Counted from the first letter of the stretch, positions 1-9,196 are shown. The stretch: DNA of 35,670 nucleotides from Candidatus Polarisedimenticolaceae bacterium (GCA_036376135.1 DASVAW010000030.1:1-35670); one strand, 5' to 3'. Notes: generated by a model from the letters alone, not told the origin. A program made the numbers and translations.

Positions 1-1482
1 CCCCTCGCGACGCGGGAGCGGCTCGGCTCCCTGTTCGCCGTACTGAACCAGACCACGACCTTCCTGACACGCCGGAACACGCTCGACTCGCTCACGCGGG
101 CGGACGTCGTGATCGCGCCGGAGCTGTCCGAGATCAGCTCCGGCGCGTTCGAGCTCATCGGGGAGGCGATCGAACGCGGAAGCGCGGCGGCGAAGGCCGC
201 GGCCCCGGAGCTGTCGCGCTACGCGCTCGACGAGGCGGGCTGGTCCGAGCACCTGCGGCGGCGCGGGCGCGGGGAGCCTCCACCCGCGAGTCCGGTCGTC
301 TCCGAGATCCGCGTCGAAGGAACCGACATCGTGGACCCGCGCGTCGTGCTCGGTCGGGTCCGGACGCGTGTCGGCGCGCCGCTCGACCTCGCCGTCCTTC
401 GCGAGGACATGGCCCGCGTCTTCGGGCTCGACGACTTCCAGCGGGTTTCCTTCGACGTGCGGCCCGCTCCGGACGGGAACGTGCTGACGTTCGACGTCCG
501 CGAGAAGCCGTGGGGGCCGACGTACATCCGGTTCGGGGTCGAGGTGGTGGACGACCTCGAGGGGGACGCGGCGTACGGCGCGCGAGTCGGCATCACGCGC
601 ACGCGGTTGAACGCGCGGGGGGGCGAGTGGCGATCGGAGCTCCAGCTGGGCTCGCTCCAGCGCGCCTTTACCGAGCTCTACCAGCCGCTCGACTTCCGCG
701 GGCGCTGGTTCGTCGCCCCGTGGCTGTCCGCCGAGCGGGCGAACCAGCCGATCTTCCTCGACGGCACGAAGATCGCGGAATACGACGTCCGCTGGGCGGG
801 CGGCGGGATCGACGTCGGCGCCCAGTTCGGGCGGTTCGGCGAGATCCGCGTCGGCGTCGCGCGTCAGAAGGTCGAGGCCACGGTGGAGACCGGGGCCGCC
901 GATCTGCCGTCGTTCGACGTCGATTCGGGAGGATTCCGGTTCGCGTTCGCGGTGGGGACGATCGACCGGCCTGCGATCCCGCGGAAGGGATTCGTGTTCG
1001 GGGTCCAGGGCGGCTTCTCCCGCGAGGCGCTCGGGTCGGACGCGCAATACGACCGGGTCCAGTTCGGCGGGGCGAAGTTCGTCAACCGCGGGCGGCACAC
1101 CGTCTTCTTCGGAGTCGACGCCGGGACGAATCTCGGGAGCACGCTCCCCGTCTACGACGAGTTCGCGATCGGCGGACTGCTGTCCCTGGGCGGCTTCTCG
1201 CAAGGGGAGCTGCGGGGGCAGGTGTTCGCCGTCGGCCGCGTCGGGTATCACTTCCGGATCGCGACGCTTCCCGCGGGGTTCGGGGAGGGGATCTACGTCG
1301 GCACGCTGTTCGAGATCGGCAACACCTGGGAGTCGAGGAGCGCGGCGTCGCTCGACGACCTGCGCCACGGAACGACCGTCATCCTCGGACTCGACACGTT
1401 CGCGGGACCGGTCTTCCTCGCGTACGGCGTCGCGGAGGGAGGCGGGGACCGTTTCTACCTGACGGTCGGTCGCTCGTTCTAG
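1..1482 (+). CDS. Patatin-like phospholipase/Omp85 barrel protein, C-terminal part (5' end outside window)
   Basis: The frame is open from base 1, so the start and the patatin catalytic serine lie upstream. What remains is the end of the patatin domain (the VVIAPELSEISSG stretch, about nt 106-145, typical of RssA/NTE-type patatins), then one POTRA-like domain (about nt 298-535, beginning SEIRVEGTDIVDP) and a beta-barrel of the bacterial surface antigen family (about nt 540-1482) rich in alternating aromatic and glycine strands and ending in Phe. This order, patatin-POTRA-barrel, is that of PlpD-like type Vd autotransporters, which carry a phospholipase to the cell surface. It stops at TAG 1480-1482. 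Family assignment is firm; release of the patatin domain and its substrate are inference. Confidence 0.88.
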   Translation, partial: PLATRERLGSLFAVLNQTTTFLTRRNTLDSLTRADVVIAPELSEISSGAFELIGEAIERGSAAAKAAAPELSRYALDEAGWSEHLRRRGRGEPPPASPVVSEIRVEGTDIVDPRVVLGRVRTRVGAPLDLAVLREDMARVFGLDDFQRVSFDVRPAPDGNVLTFDVREKPWGPTYIRFGVEVVDDLEGDAAYGARVGITRTRLNARGGEWRSELQLGSLQRAFTELYQPLDFRGRWFVAPWLSAERANQPIFLDGTKIAEYDVRWAGGGIDVGAQFGRFGEIRVGVARQKVEATVETGAADLPSFDVDSGGFRFAFAVGTIDRPAIPRKGFVFGVQGGFSREALGSDAQYDRVQFGGAKFVNRGRHTVFFGVDAGTNLGSTLPVYDEFAIGGLLSLGGFSQGELRGQVFAVGRVGYHFRIATLPAGFGEGIYVGTLFEIGNTWESRSAASLDDLRHGTTVILGLDTFAGPVFLAYGVAEGGGDRFYLTVGRSF

Positions 1483-1510
1483 GACGCTCCAAGGAACCGC
1501 CCGTGACGAG

Positions 1511-1645
1511 ATGAACGCCAAGGGGTCCGAGGTCATCCCGAGAGAGGAGCTCGTCGCGACGCCGTGGTACGACAGGGACAGGTGCGAGTCGTCGATCTAC
1601 AAGCTGAGAAACGCCGCCGTGAAGATGGCCGCCGCGGGGATATGA
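1511..1645 (+). CDS. Possible small protein, 44 aa, unknown
   Basis: An ATG at 1511 opens a 44-residue frame (starts MNAKGSEVIPREEL, ends KMAAAGI). Nearly every codon ends in G or C, as in the genes around it. It lies 28 bases after the stop of the barrel gene and just before the convergent DUF4388 gene. There is no clear Shine-Dalgarno sequence, and the use of AGA, AGG and ATA codons is unlike its neighbours. No signal peptide, membrane segment or known motif is visible. It may be a small gene translated together with the gene before it, the remnant of a longer gene, or chance in GC-rich DNA. Confidence 0.3.
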   Translation: MNAKGSEVIPREELVATPWYDRDRCESSIYKLRNAAVKMAAAGI

Positions 1646-1651
1646 GCGGGG

Positions 1652-4162
1652 CTACCCCTTCGCCTTGCTCTTGAGGGCGCCCGCCTCGAGCCAGTGGGAG
1701 TACATGCGCCGGATGCGGTAGCCGTCGACGTCGAGAGCGTTCTCCACGACGTCGGCGGCGATTCCGGTGGCCGCCTGCTGCCACACCCGCTTGAGCAGCT
1801 CGACGTCGGTTTCCTCCTCGGGGGGAGTCGGCTTGATCCCGACCGCCTCGAAGGTCATCCCGTCCGGCACGATCGTGCGGGCCTGCTGGTACTCGTCGTG
1901 CCGGCGCAGCCCCTCGAGCATCACGCCGATCACGTCGAGGCCGTCCCCGCCGTCGACCGCCGGGCGGCCGCCGGTTCGGACGACGAAGGTCCCGGGGAAG
2001 GGGCGCTCGAGGACCTGGTAGACGGCCACCTCGCCGCGCAGCTTGCCGACCTCGGCGGCGACGATGCGCCCCTTCGCGAGGGAGATCGAGGCCCGCTTGG
2101 TCGACGACCGGTCGAACAAGACGATCTCGCCGCTGGACTGCGAATCGGCCAGCGACTGGAGGAGCGTCGGCAGGGCGAAGAGCTCGAGGTCGCCGGAGAG
2201 CGCCTCGCCCGTCGCGGGAGACGACGGGGCGGAACCGCCGGAGGAAGCCGCCGGGGCGGTCGCGGGCTTCGCGTCGAGCTTCGCCAGGGCCTTCGCCGCC
2301 TCCTCGCCGATCCCCTTGCCGTCGAACCGCTCGGTGACCTCGCGCAGGATGCCGCGTACCTCCGGGGTCGGCGTCCCGGAGATCGCCCGGATCAGGTGCA
2401 GCGTCTCCTCAGGCGGCCGCTTGCGGACGAATCCGAGGAGCTTCGCGGGAAGGCCCGCGCGCACGGCCTCGAGGAGCACGGCGAGCTGCTGCGGGTCGAT
2501 CGAAAGGTCCTGCCGCGAGAGATAGTCGAGGCGGGCGTACGTGTCCCCGAGGTTCGCCGCGCCGGAGAAGGCGTGCCCGACGACGGTGCGGATCGCGTTG
2601 ACCGTTCCCTGACGGGCGATCCCCGCGCACAACCGGTCGAGGGCCTCGACGGTGTTCTCGTCGAGGTGGGCCCTCCCGTCGGCCAGCTCCTTCTCGAGCG
2701 ACTTGAGGCGCGCGATGAGGATCGCCTCGGCCTCCGGGTTCTTCACCTGGCCGAGCGCGCCGATCGCCTCCTTGACGACCATCGGCGGCTCGCCGAGTCC
2801 GAGCGCCGCCTCGAGGTGCGGCAACGTCTCGTGCAGGGCGTCCGGCCCGGCGTCCGGGAGGCGGCGCAGCAGGAAGATCAGGTTGCGCTTGTACCAGCCG
2901 TTCGCGTCGCGCACCTCGCCGCGGCCGTACGCGTCCAGGCGCGAGAGCAGCGGAGCGCGCCCGTCGTCGCCGTGGACGGCGTACAGGCTGAGGAGGAGCT
3001 TCCGGCGGTCCCGCTTCTCCTCCCCGTCGAGCGCGTCGAGGATGCCGTCGGGACGCCAGCCCGGGAAGAACGCCAGCACACGACGCAGCAACGGATGCTT
3101 GTCGGCACTCTCCGAGAATCGCTTGAGCGTCGTTTCCGACAACGTCGCCTGCGCCTGGCCGAGCACGGTGCCGACCATCGACGGGTCGGTCTTGTGGTCG
3201 GCGATCAGCCGCGACACCTCGTCGAGGATCGCGACCGCCTGGGCGAGGCGTCCCTCGTTGAACTGCTCGATCGCCGCGTAAGTCATCTCGCCGACGCGCC
3301 GGCCGGCCTCGACGGCGTCGGGGGCGAGCGCGACGAGCTTGTGCATCGCCTCGATCGGCTTGGCCTTGGGAATCGCCGCGGCGGACTCCTCGCTCGTCGG
3401 AGCGAGCATCCACCCCGGAAGGCTCCTGCCGAGGGCGCGGAACACTTCGCCGATCGGAGCGGCCAGCCCCTGCTGGCGAACGCGGCCGAGGTAGGTCTCG
3501 AGCTCGGCCCCCGTTCGCGCCTCGAGGGCGGCGGTCGTGAGGACCTGGGCGAGGATCGCCGGGTCGAGCGCGGGGCCTCCCGCGGGTCCCGCCGTGGGGA
3601 TCGTCCCGGGAACGGACGGCTCGCCCGCCGGGACGACGGCCCCCAGGCGCTCGAGCAGGAGGGTCAACTTGCGCATCCCGCGCTCGAGGGCGACGTCGGT
3701 CGAGGCCGCCGCCTTGGCGGGGGCCGCCGCGGTGGGGGCCGCCGGCGCGCCGGCGGGGCGGTGGAGGATCTCGACCCTGGAGGTCGTGGTCGTCTCGACC
3801 TCTCCGATGCGGCTGAGCCGGACCTTGAGGTCGGCGCGCTCCTCCTCCGGACAGAGGGGAAGGAGCATCACGCTCAGTGCCTGGAGGAACCGGATCATCC
3901 GGTCCTGGGTCACGAGGCCGAACTCGGACAGTTGGTGGACCTTCGTGAGGGCGTGGAAGACGAGATCGGCGACGCTTCCGCCCCCGCGCGCGTACTGGGA
4001 GTGGATCCAGGAGCCGACGATGCGGGCCGTCAGCTCCGGCGGGTTCCCGGCGAGCAGCTCGAAGGTGTCCGCCACCATCATCGGCGCGATGTCGCCGGAG
4101 AGGTAGCGGTGCATTTCCAGCGCCGCTTCGCGGAATTCAGCTTGCGCGCCCAGTTCGGACAT
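1652..4162 (-). CDS. DUF4388 (PATAN-type) protein with HEAT-like repeats, 836 aa
   Basis: I chose the ATG at 4162 (MSELGAQAEFREAAL) because the frame upstream of it is low-complexity, non-homologous-looking sequence and a GAGG lies about 10 bases before it. The N-terminal third is helical. A long middle part (about residues 340-640) has repeated helical units of HEAT/armadillo type. Residues about 650-755 form a DUF4388 domain (LSGDLELFALPTLLQSL, then SGEIVLFD and KGRIVAAEVGKLRGEVAVYQVL). A linker rich in Ala, Pro and Ser precedes DUF4388. DUF4388 proteins occur with signalling and gliding/polarity systems in Myxococcota and Acidobacteriota, so a cytoplasmic scaffold or signalling role is likely. 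No catalytic motif is seen. It is transcribed away from the metalloprotease gene. Confidence 0.85.
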   Translation of the reverse strand: MSELGAQAEFREAALEMHRYLSGDIAPMMVADTFELLAGNPPELTARIVGSWIHSQYARGGGSVADLVFHALTKVHQLSEFGLVTQDRMIRFLQALSVMLLPLCPEEERADLKVRLSRIGEVETTTTSRVEILHRPAGAPAAPTAAAPAKAAASTDVALERGMRKLTLLLERLGAVVPAGEPSVPGTIPTAGPAGGPALDPAILAQVLTTAALEARTGAELETYLGRVRQQGLAAPIGEVFRALGRSLPGWMLAPTSEESAAAIPKAKPIEAMHKLVALAPDAVEAGRRVGEMTYAAIEQFNEGRLAQAVAILDEVSRLIADHKTDPSMVGTVLGQAQATLSETTLKRFSESADKHPLLRRVLAFFPGWRPDGILDALDGEEKRDRRKLLLSLYAVHGDDGRAPLLSRLDAYGRGEVRDANGWYKRNLIFLLRRLPDAGPDALHETLPHLEAALGLGEPPMVVKEAIGALGQVKNPEAEAILIARLKSLEKELADGRAHLDENTVEALDRLCAGIARQGTVNAIRTVVGHAFSGAANLGDTYARLDYLSRQDLSIDPQQLAVLLEAVRAGLPAKLLGFVRKRPPEETLHLIRAISGTPTPEVRGILREVTERFDGKGIGEEAAKALAKLDAKPATAPAASSGGSAPSSPATGEALSGDLELFALPTLLQSLADSQSSGEIVLFDRSSTKRASISLAKGRIVAAEVGKLRGEVAVYQVLERPFPGTFVVRTGGRPAVDGGDGLDVIGVMLEGLRRHDEYQQARTIVPDGMTFEAVGIKPTPPEEETDVELLKRVWQQAATGIAADVVENALDVDGYRIRRMYSHWLEAGALKSKAKG

Positions 4163-4216
4163 CGAAGAGGAACCTCGCCCCTTCCCGGCCGGAAATCCGC
4201 CGGAGTCGGGCTGGGA

Positions 4217-4245
4217 ATGTTCGGTTCCCGTCCGCCGCGGGTCAA
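4217..4245 (-). promoter_or_regulatory. Possible sigma-70 promoter of the DUF4388 gene
   Basis: On the minus strand TTGACC (4245 to 4240) is followed, after 18 bases, by AACATT, a poor -10 box. It lies 55-80 bases before the chosen start. The -35 match is good and the -10 match is weak. Confidence 0.3.
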
Positions 4246-4253
4246 GAAATCCG

Positions 4254-4282
4254 TTGCCGCACATTCCGATTGCCCATAAAAA
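4254..4282 (+). promoter_or_regulatory. Possible sigma-70 promoter of the metalloprotease gene
   Basis: TTGCCG at 4254-4259 and TAAAAA at 4277-4282 are 17 bases apart, in an unusually AT-rich spot for this window. A perfect 7-bp hairpin follows in the presumed leader (4299-4305 pairing with 4312-4318). The reading rests on box similarity alone. Confidence 0.35.
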
Positions 4283-4341
4283 GGGGGCGGGGACTGGGGT
4301 CCGGCCCTCCAGCCGGACGGTCCACCGGGGGAAATCTCGAA

Positions 4342-6528
4342 ATGAGGAATTGGCGTCGTGCCATAGCAGGGGCGTGTTGTGTCCTGGCCGCGGGGGTCGT
4401 TTCGGCGGCCATCGTCCCGGAGGCGTCGCGATTCGACGCCCTCGTCGTTCATGACCCGTCGGCGACCCTCGGGGTCGTCGCGGGGGCTCCGGAGGGCGTC
4501 GAGGGCTGGAGCGTCTGGTTCGACCGCCGCACGGGCACTCCCATGCTCGCCCAGGGGAGCGGGGTTCCGTGGCTCGGCGCGTCCGATCCGTTCGACGGGC
4601 GGCGGCTCGAGACGCTCGCGCGGGAGTTCGTCGCCGCGGGACGCGCCTGGATGCGGATCGACCCGTCGCAGCTGGTCCTCGACGCCGACGGCTCGGGCGC
4701 GATCGAGCCCGGCCGTTTCGTGGTCGTCTTCAACCGTTCGATCGGCGGCGTTCCCGTCGAGGGCGAGCGACTGACCTTCTATGTGAACCGCGGGAACCTC
4801 GTCTCGTTCGGCACCGATCGCTGGGGGACCGGCGCACCGGCCGGCCAGCCTCGACTCGAGCGCGACGCCGCCCTGACGATCCTCCGGGGCTACATGGGTC
4901 TGGAGCCGACCGATCGTGTCGAGACCGTACGGCCGGGCACCCGCTCCTACCTCGCGGTCCCGGGGGATGCGGGGACGTTCGAGCACCGACTCGCGTGGTC
5001 GTTCGCCCTGCGCGTGGACGGCGAGCGCGGGACCTGGGTCGGGAAGGTGGACGCCGACAACGGCCGCGTCCTCGCCTTCTACGACGAGCACCTTTACGCG
5101 GCGGTCGAAGGGGGCGTGTACCCCGTCTCGAACGACTTGAACTGTGCCGACGGAGGCTGCGAGCTCGGCGGGTACCCGATGCCGTACATCGACGTGACCG
5201 TCGGGCGGAGCCCGGTCGCGACCGGGGACATGGGCCTGTTCGGCTGCACCAAGGGGGCCAAGCGCTCCGAGGCGATGCTGGTCGGGCGGTACGTGCGCAC
5301 GCAGGACCTCTGCGGCAACGGCGTCGTCTCCGGGAGCTGCAGCAGCGGCATCGATTTCGGGACGAGCGCCGGGACGGACTGCACCTCCCCGCAGGGAACC
5401 TCGGGGAACACGCACGCCGCGCGCACCGGGTACTACCACCTCAACCGGATCAAGGAGAAGGCCCGCTTCTGGCTTCCGGCGAACACGTGGGTGACCCAGC
5501 AGCTCACCACGAAGCCGAACACCTCGGGGAACTGCAACGCCTTCTGGAACGGGAGCGTCAACTTCTACCGGTCCGGCGGTGGGTGCCGCAACGCGGGTGA
5601 GATCGCCGGCGTGGTCAATCACGAATACGGCCACGGCCTCGATCAGAACGACGGCGGCAACTACGACAACCCGTCCGAGGCCTACGCCGACGTGATCGCG
5701 ATCCTCCAGGAGCGGAACTCGTGCGTCGGCCGGGGGTTCTTCCAGAGCGGCACCTGTTCGGGGTACGGCGATTCGTGCCGCACCTGCAGCGGCATCCGCG
5801 ACATGGATTACGCCGCGCGGACGCGCAACATCGCCGCGACGCCGCAGAACTTCACCGCCACGCTGTGCGGCGGGGGCGGCGGTCCGTGCGGTCGCGAGGT
5901 CCACTGCGAGTCGTACGTCCCGAGCGAGGCGATCTTCGACCTCGCGACCCGCGACCTGCCTGCCTCCGGGCTCGACGCGGAGACCTCGTGGCAGCTCGCC
6001 GAGCGGTTGTTCTACCAGTCGCGCCAGGGTTCCGGGGGGGCGGCGTTCAATTGCGTCTCCGGCGGATCGTCGTCGGACGGCTGCAACGCCTCGTCGTGGT
6101 TCAACAAGCTGCGCAACGCGGACGACGACGACGGGAACCTCGCGAACGGCACCCCCCACGCGGCGGCGATCCACTCCGCCTTCGCGCGCCACAACATCGC
6201 CTGCGGGTCGGCCGCGGACGCCTCGAATCTGAACAGCTCGGTTTGCCCGGCGCTCGCGAAGCCGACGATCGGGACGACGGCGGGGTCCGGGGCGGTGACC
6301 GTCTCCTGGTCGGCGGTGGCCGGTGCTTCGAGCTACTACGTCCTGCGGAGCGAGGTCGGCTGCGATTTCTCCCAGAACGTCATTGCCACCGTCGCATCTC
6401 CGGCGACCTCGTACGTCGACGACGGCCTCCCCGCCGGGCTCCCGGTCTTCTACCGGGTGCAGGCGCGGGGCGCCCAGGGGGCTTGCGAAAGCGCGGTTTC
6501 AGCCTGCATTTCGTCCTCGGGTCAATAG
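4342..6528 (+). CDS. Secreted zinc metalloprotease (HEYGH) with C-terminal fibronectin III domain, 728 aa
   Basis: The start is ATG 4342, with GGGGGA upstream and a signal peptide right after it (MRNWRRAIAGACCVLAAGVVSA). Residues about 40-260 resemble a propeptide of the thermolysin/fungalysin type. The zinc site is HEYGH at residues 427-431, followed by SEAYADV with the likely third ligand Glu446. That layout is a gluzincin, but the gap from the last His to the Glu (15 residues) is shorter than in thermolysin. The region is rich in Cys, suggesting disulfides in a secreted enzyme. Residues about 637-728 form one Fn3 domain. It probably degrades extracellular protein. The exact peptidase family (M4/M36-like) is uncertain. 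Confidence 0.88.
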   Translation: MRNWRRAIAGACCVLAAGVVSAAIVPEASRFDALVVHDPSATLGVVAGAPEGVEGWSVWFDRRTGTPMLAQGSGVPWLGASDPFDGRRLETLAREFVAAGRAWMRIDPSQLVLDADGSGAIEPGRFVVVFNRSIGGVPVEGERLTFYVNRGNLVSFGTDRWGTGAPAGQPRLERDAALTILRGYMGLEPTDRVETVRPGTRSYLAVPGDAGTFEHRLAWSFALRVDGERGTWVGKVDADNGRVLAFYDEHLYAAVEGGVYPVSNDLNCADGGCELGGYPMPYIDVTVGRSPVATGDMGLFGCTKGAKRSEAMLVGRYVRTQDLCGNGVVSGSCSSGIDFGTSAGTDCTSPQGTSGNTHAARTGYYHLNRIKEKARFWLPANTWVTQQLTTKPNTSGNCNAFWNGSVNFYRSGGGCRNAGEIAGVVNHEYGHGLDQNDGGNYDNPSEAYADVIAILQERNSCVGRGFFQSGTCSGYGDSCRTCSGIRDMDYAARTRNIAATPQNFTATLCGGGGGPCGREVHCESYVPSEAIFDLATRDLPASGLDAETSWQLAERLFYQSRQGSGGAAFNCVSGGSSSDGCNASSWFNKLRNADDDDGNLANGTPHAAAIHSAFARHNIACGSAADASNLNSSVCPALAKPTIGTTAGSGAVTVSWSAVAGASSYYVLRSEVGCDFSQNVIATVASPATSYVDDGLPAGLPVFYRVQARGAQGACESAVSACISSSGQ

Positions 6529-6537
6529 TCGCCAAAC

Positions 6538-6562
6538 GGGGGCGCCCCACCGGGGCGCCCCC
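6538..6562 (+). terminator. Strong GC hairpin after the metalloprotease gene
   Basis: An 11-bp perfect stem (6538-6548 pairing with 6552-6562) with a 3-base loop starts 10 bases after the stop codon. The sequence after it is only moderately T-rich (TCTTTGTTATT), so it is a plausible intrinsic terminator or mRNA-end stabiliser. Confidence 0.65.
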
Positions 6563-6576
6563 CTAGATCTTTGTTA

Positions 6577-6606
6577 TTGCCGCATCGGGTCAAGGCGGCG
6601 TACGCT
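6577..6606 (+). promoter_or_regulatory. Possible promoter for the 6637-8199 gene
   Basis: TTGCCG (6577-6582) and TACGCT (6601-6606) are 18 bases apart, just after the hairpin and 31 bases before the start codon. Both boxes are partial matches. Confidence 0.3.
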
Positions 6607-6636
6607 CACCTCCCCTCCCCCAGGGGGTGACGTGCG

Positions 6637-8199
6637 ATGACCTGGAATCGTCGGGTCCTGTGGGGGCTGGCGGCGACCCTGGCTCTGCTCGCCGCGGCCC
6701 CTTCGATTGCGGAGACCGGGCAGGCGTCGGTGCTCGCCGCGATCGTGCGCGACGAAGAACCCGTCGTGCTCAGCGGCGCGTCCTTCCCGGCGCTCGCCGG
6801 TCAACCCATCACGTCGATGGTCGTCATGCGTTGGAACGGCACCTCGCTCCACTACGAGCCCATCCCCTTCCAGATCGACGAACGCATCGCCAAGACCTTC
6901 GACGCGGCGCCGTCCGGGACCTTCGTGGAGACGATCCACGACGTCGCCGGCGAGGACGACGGATTGTTCGACGCCGACGACGAGATCGTCGTGCGGTTCG
7001 GGGACGGCGGGGCGCAGGCCCCCCTCGACAGCTGGCCGCCCGCAGCGGACGAGGAGCGATTCGAGATCGTCGTGAACGATCCGCGCCCGGACGCCCCCGT
7101 CCCGCAGCGTCGGTTCTACGTCTTCACCGGCAACGATCTCCCGACGTCCGGCCTCGCCTACGTCAGCTGGAACGGAGCGGCGAACACGACGGTGTCGACG
7201 GCTTCGCAGCGGATCGTCTTCGTGGACCGCTGGCTGGCGACGGGGTACGCGGTCGAAGCACCGTGCGGCGCCGGAGTCGATCTGATCGACCGATTCAAGG
7301 GGCGCGCCGGAAGGAATCTGGACAACGAGAGCGAGCAGGAATGGAACGCCAGCTCGGAGTACATGGGGGGATACTCGGGGCCGATCCGGGCGATCCGATA
7401 CGTGCGGGGCGCCGCGAGCGCCATCAACACGATCCACTACGACGTCATGTATCGCGAGCGCTGGGACCGTAACGTGATGCTGCGCGTCCACCCGATCCCC
7501 GCGATCGCGATCTACTTCGACCTGCTGCCGATCGGCAATGCGCGCCTGTTCACCCCGGCGTTCCCGGCCGGCCTGTCGGTGGACGGCGTTCCGGAATCGG
7601 GGGGGATCACGTTCCAGCCCTGGTCGCTCGTCCGCACCCCGCTCGGGGGGTTCGTGGTGCTGTACGACGCCCCGCCGTCGCCGTTCTACGGAAGCAAGCG
7701 GAACTTCTACCGCGACGACACGAGCTACGACGACGCGCTGACGGCGTTCTACGACGACGAGGACAACTCGGCGTACGGTGCGCAAGGTTTCGAGATGCGC
7801 GACCTCATCGGCGATCCTCTCGACCGGATCGACCTCGGATTCCGGATGTACCCGCTGTGCGCGGGGACCGGGGACGCGGACACCGGCGCCGCCTACCAGG
7901 CGCTGAAGGACCAGCCTCTCGCGAATGTGGTGACCCCGCAGCTCCGGGCGATCGCGCCGATCCGTTCGTTGCGCCTGCGCCGGGTCGGTGCGGACGTCCT
8001 GCTCGATTGGGACCCGGTTCCCGGCGCCACGTCGTACCTCGTGCTGGCGGCGTCGAGTGCCTCGGAGCCCCGCGAGTTCTGGACGCAGCTCGACGAAGTG
8101 CCGACCCCGAACTGGATCGATTCGGGCGCGGGTCTGTCCGAGACCCCCCGCCAATACTCGATCCTCGGGGTGACCCCGGCCGGGACCACCCCCTGGTAA
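6637..8199 (+). CDS. Secreted protein of unknown function with Fn3-like C-terminus, 520 aa
   Basis: ATG 6637 is preceded by AGGGGG at good spacing and followed by a signal peptide (cleavage likely after APSIA). The body is acidic and aromatic-rich, with motifs such as PIPFQIDER and DGLFDADDEIVVRFGD near residues 75-135, and looks like an all-beta exported protein. Residues about 430-520 look like an Fn3 domain (LDWDPVPGATSYLVL), similar in style to the tail of the protease upstream. I do not recognise the central family. It precedes the cytochrome-MtrB pair by 72 bases on the same strand and may be co-expressed with it. No catalytic motif is evident. Confidence 0.75.
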   Translation: MTWNRRVLWGLAATLALLAAAPSIAETGQASVLAAIVRDEEPVVLSGASFPALAGQPITSMVVMRWNGTSLHYEPIPFQIDERIAKTFDAAPSGTFVETIHDVAGEDDGLFDADDEIVVRFGDGGAQAPLDSWPPAADEERFEIVVNDPRPDAPVPQRRFYVFTGNDLPTSGLAYVSWNGAANTTVSTASQRIVFVDRWLATGYAVEAPCGAGVDLIDRFKGRAGRNLDNESEQEWNASSEYMGGYSGPIRAIRYVRGAASAINTIHYDVMYRERWDRNVMLRVHPIPAIAIYFDLLPIGNARLFTPAFPAGLSVDGVPESGGITFQPWSLVRTPLGGFVVLYDAPPSPFYGSKRNFYRDDTSYDDALTAFYDDEDNSAYGAQGFEMRDLIGDPLDRIDLGFRMYPLCAGTGDADTGAAYQALKDQPLANVVTPQLRAIAPIRSLRLRRVGADVLLDWDPVPGATSYLVLAASSASEPREFWTQLDEVPTPNWIDSGAGLSETPRQYSILGVTPAGTTPW

Positions 8200-8271
8200 A
8201 AGGCCCTTCCGTCCCGGACATCAATTGGGTAGGCTCCCGCGATCCCGACGCGCGCGGAAGGAAGGGAATCC

Positions 8272-9177
8272 ATGCATCGAGGGATGAAACGGTACCGCCG
8301 CGGGACGGTCGCGCTGATCCTCGGGGCGGTCGTCGGACTCGCCGGACGGGCGAACGCCGAGGAGCCGCCGGTTTGCGCGACGTGCCACGCCGACCTCTAC
8401 GAGGGCATGGCGAAGGTGAAGCACGGGAACGGCGAGGACGCACGCACGCCGTTCGGCAGCGGCCGGGCCTGCGAGGCGTGCCACGGCGACGCCTCCAGGC
8501 ACGCGGAGGATCCCGCGTCGGCCAAGCCGGCCGTGCTCTTCGGCAGGGGGCGGAACGTCGACGCCCAGAACGCGGCCTGCATGAACTGCCACCAGGGCGG
8601 GAACCAGATGCATTGGGTGGGCAGCGCCCACGACCGCTCGAAGGTCGCCTGCGCCGACTGTCACGATCCCCACGCGGCGAAGGACCAGGTGCTCGTCAAG
8701 GAGACCCAGGCGGGCGTCTGCTCGAACTGCCACAAGGACGTCCGCGCCGACCTGTTCCGCACCTCGACGCACCCGCTGCGCAGCGGGACGATGACGTGCT
8801 CGAACTGCCACAACCCGCACGGCTCGATCGCCGAAGCGCAGCTCGTGAAGAACACCGTGAACGAGACCTGCGCGCAGTGTCACGCCGACAAGCGCGGCCC
8901 GTTCCTCTGGGAACACCCGCCGGCGCGCGAGAACTGCGCCGAGTGCCACAACCCGCACGGGTCGAACAATCCGCCGCTGCTCCGCGCGCGCGGCCCGTAC
9001 CTCTGCCAGCAGTGCCACGCCAACCCCAACCACCCCTCCACGCTCTACAGCGGCAACAACCTTCCCGGCGCTCCGTCCGGGACGAGCTTCGACAAGATGC
9101 TCGGATCCAGCTGCCTGAACTGCCATCCGAAGGTCCATGGCTCCAACCATCCTTCCGGTGCGCGGTTCACCCGCTGA
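8272..9177 (+). CDS. Decaheme c-type cytochrome, DmsE/MtrA family, 301 aa
   Basis: Ten CXXCH haem-binding motifs are present, with first Cys at residues 35, 67, 103, 127, 150, 176, 200, 222, 245 and 281. A signal peptide precedes them (ends near GRANA, residue 29), so the protein is periplasmic. The purine-rich GGAAGGAAGGG at 8256-8266 selects ATG 8272 over the internal ATG 8284. Length and haem number match MtrA/DmsE/PioA. In that family the cytochrome is plugged inside an MtrB barrel and passes electrons between periplasm and cell surface. The next gene, 19 bases on, is such a barrel, which supports the assignment strongly. Direction of electron flow (metal reduction or oxidation, DMSO-type respiration) cannot be read from sequence. 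Confidence 0.95.
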   Translation: MHRGMKRYRRGTVALILGAVVGLAGRANAEEPPVCATCHADLYEGMAKVKHGNGEDARTPFGSGRACEACHGDASRHAEDPASAKPAVLFGRGRNVDAQNAACMNCHQGGNQMHWVGSAHDRSKVACADCHDPHAAKDQVLVKETQAGVCSNCHKDVRADLFRTSTHPLRSGTMTCSNCHNPHGSIAEAQLVKNTVNETCAQCHADKRGPFLWEHPPARENCAECHNPHGSNNPPLLRARGPYLCQQCHANPNHPSTLYSGNNLPGAPSGTSFDKMLGSSCLNCHPKVHGSNHPSGARFTR

Positions 9178-9196
9178 GGCGCGACGGAGGCCACGC

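Noticed and set aside
1694-4279. 861-codon open frame opposite the DUF4388 gene
   Set aside because: Its translation is Arg/Gly/Asp-rich low complexity, the usual mirror of a GC-rich gene; the opposite strand carries recognisable domains.
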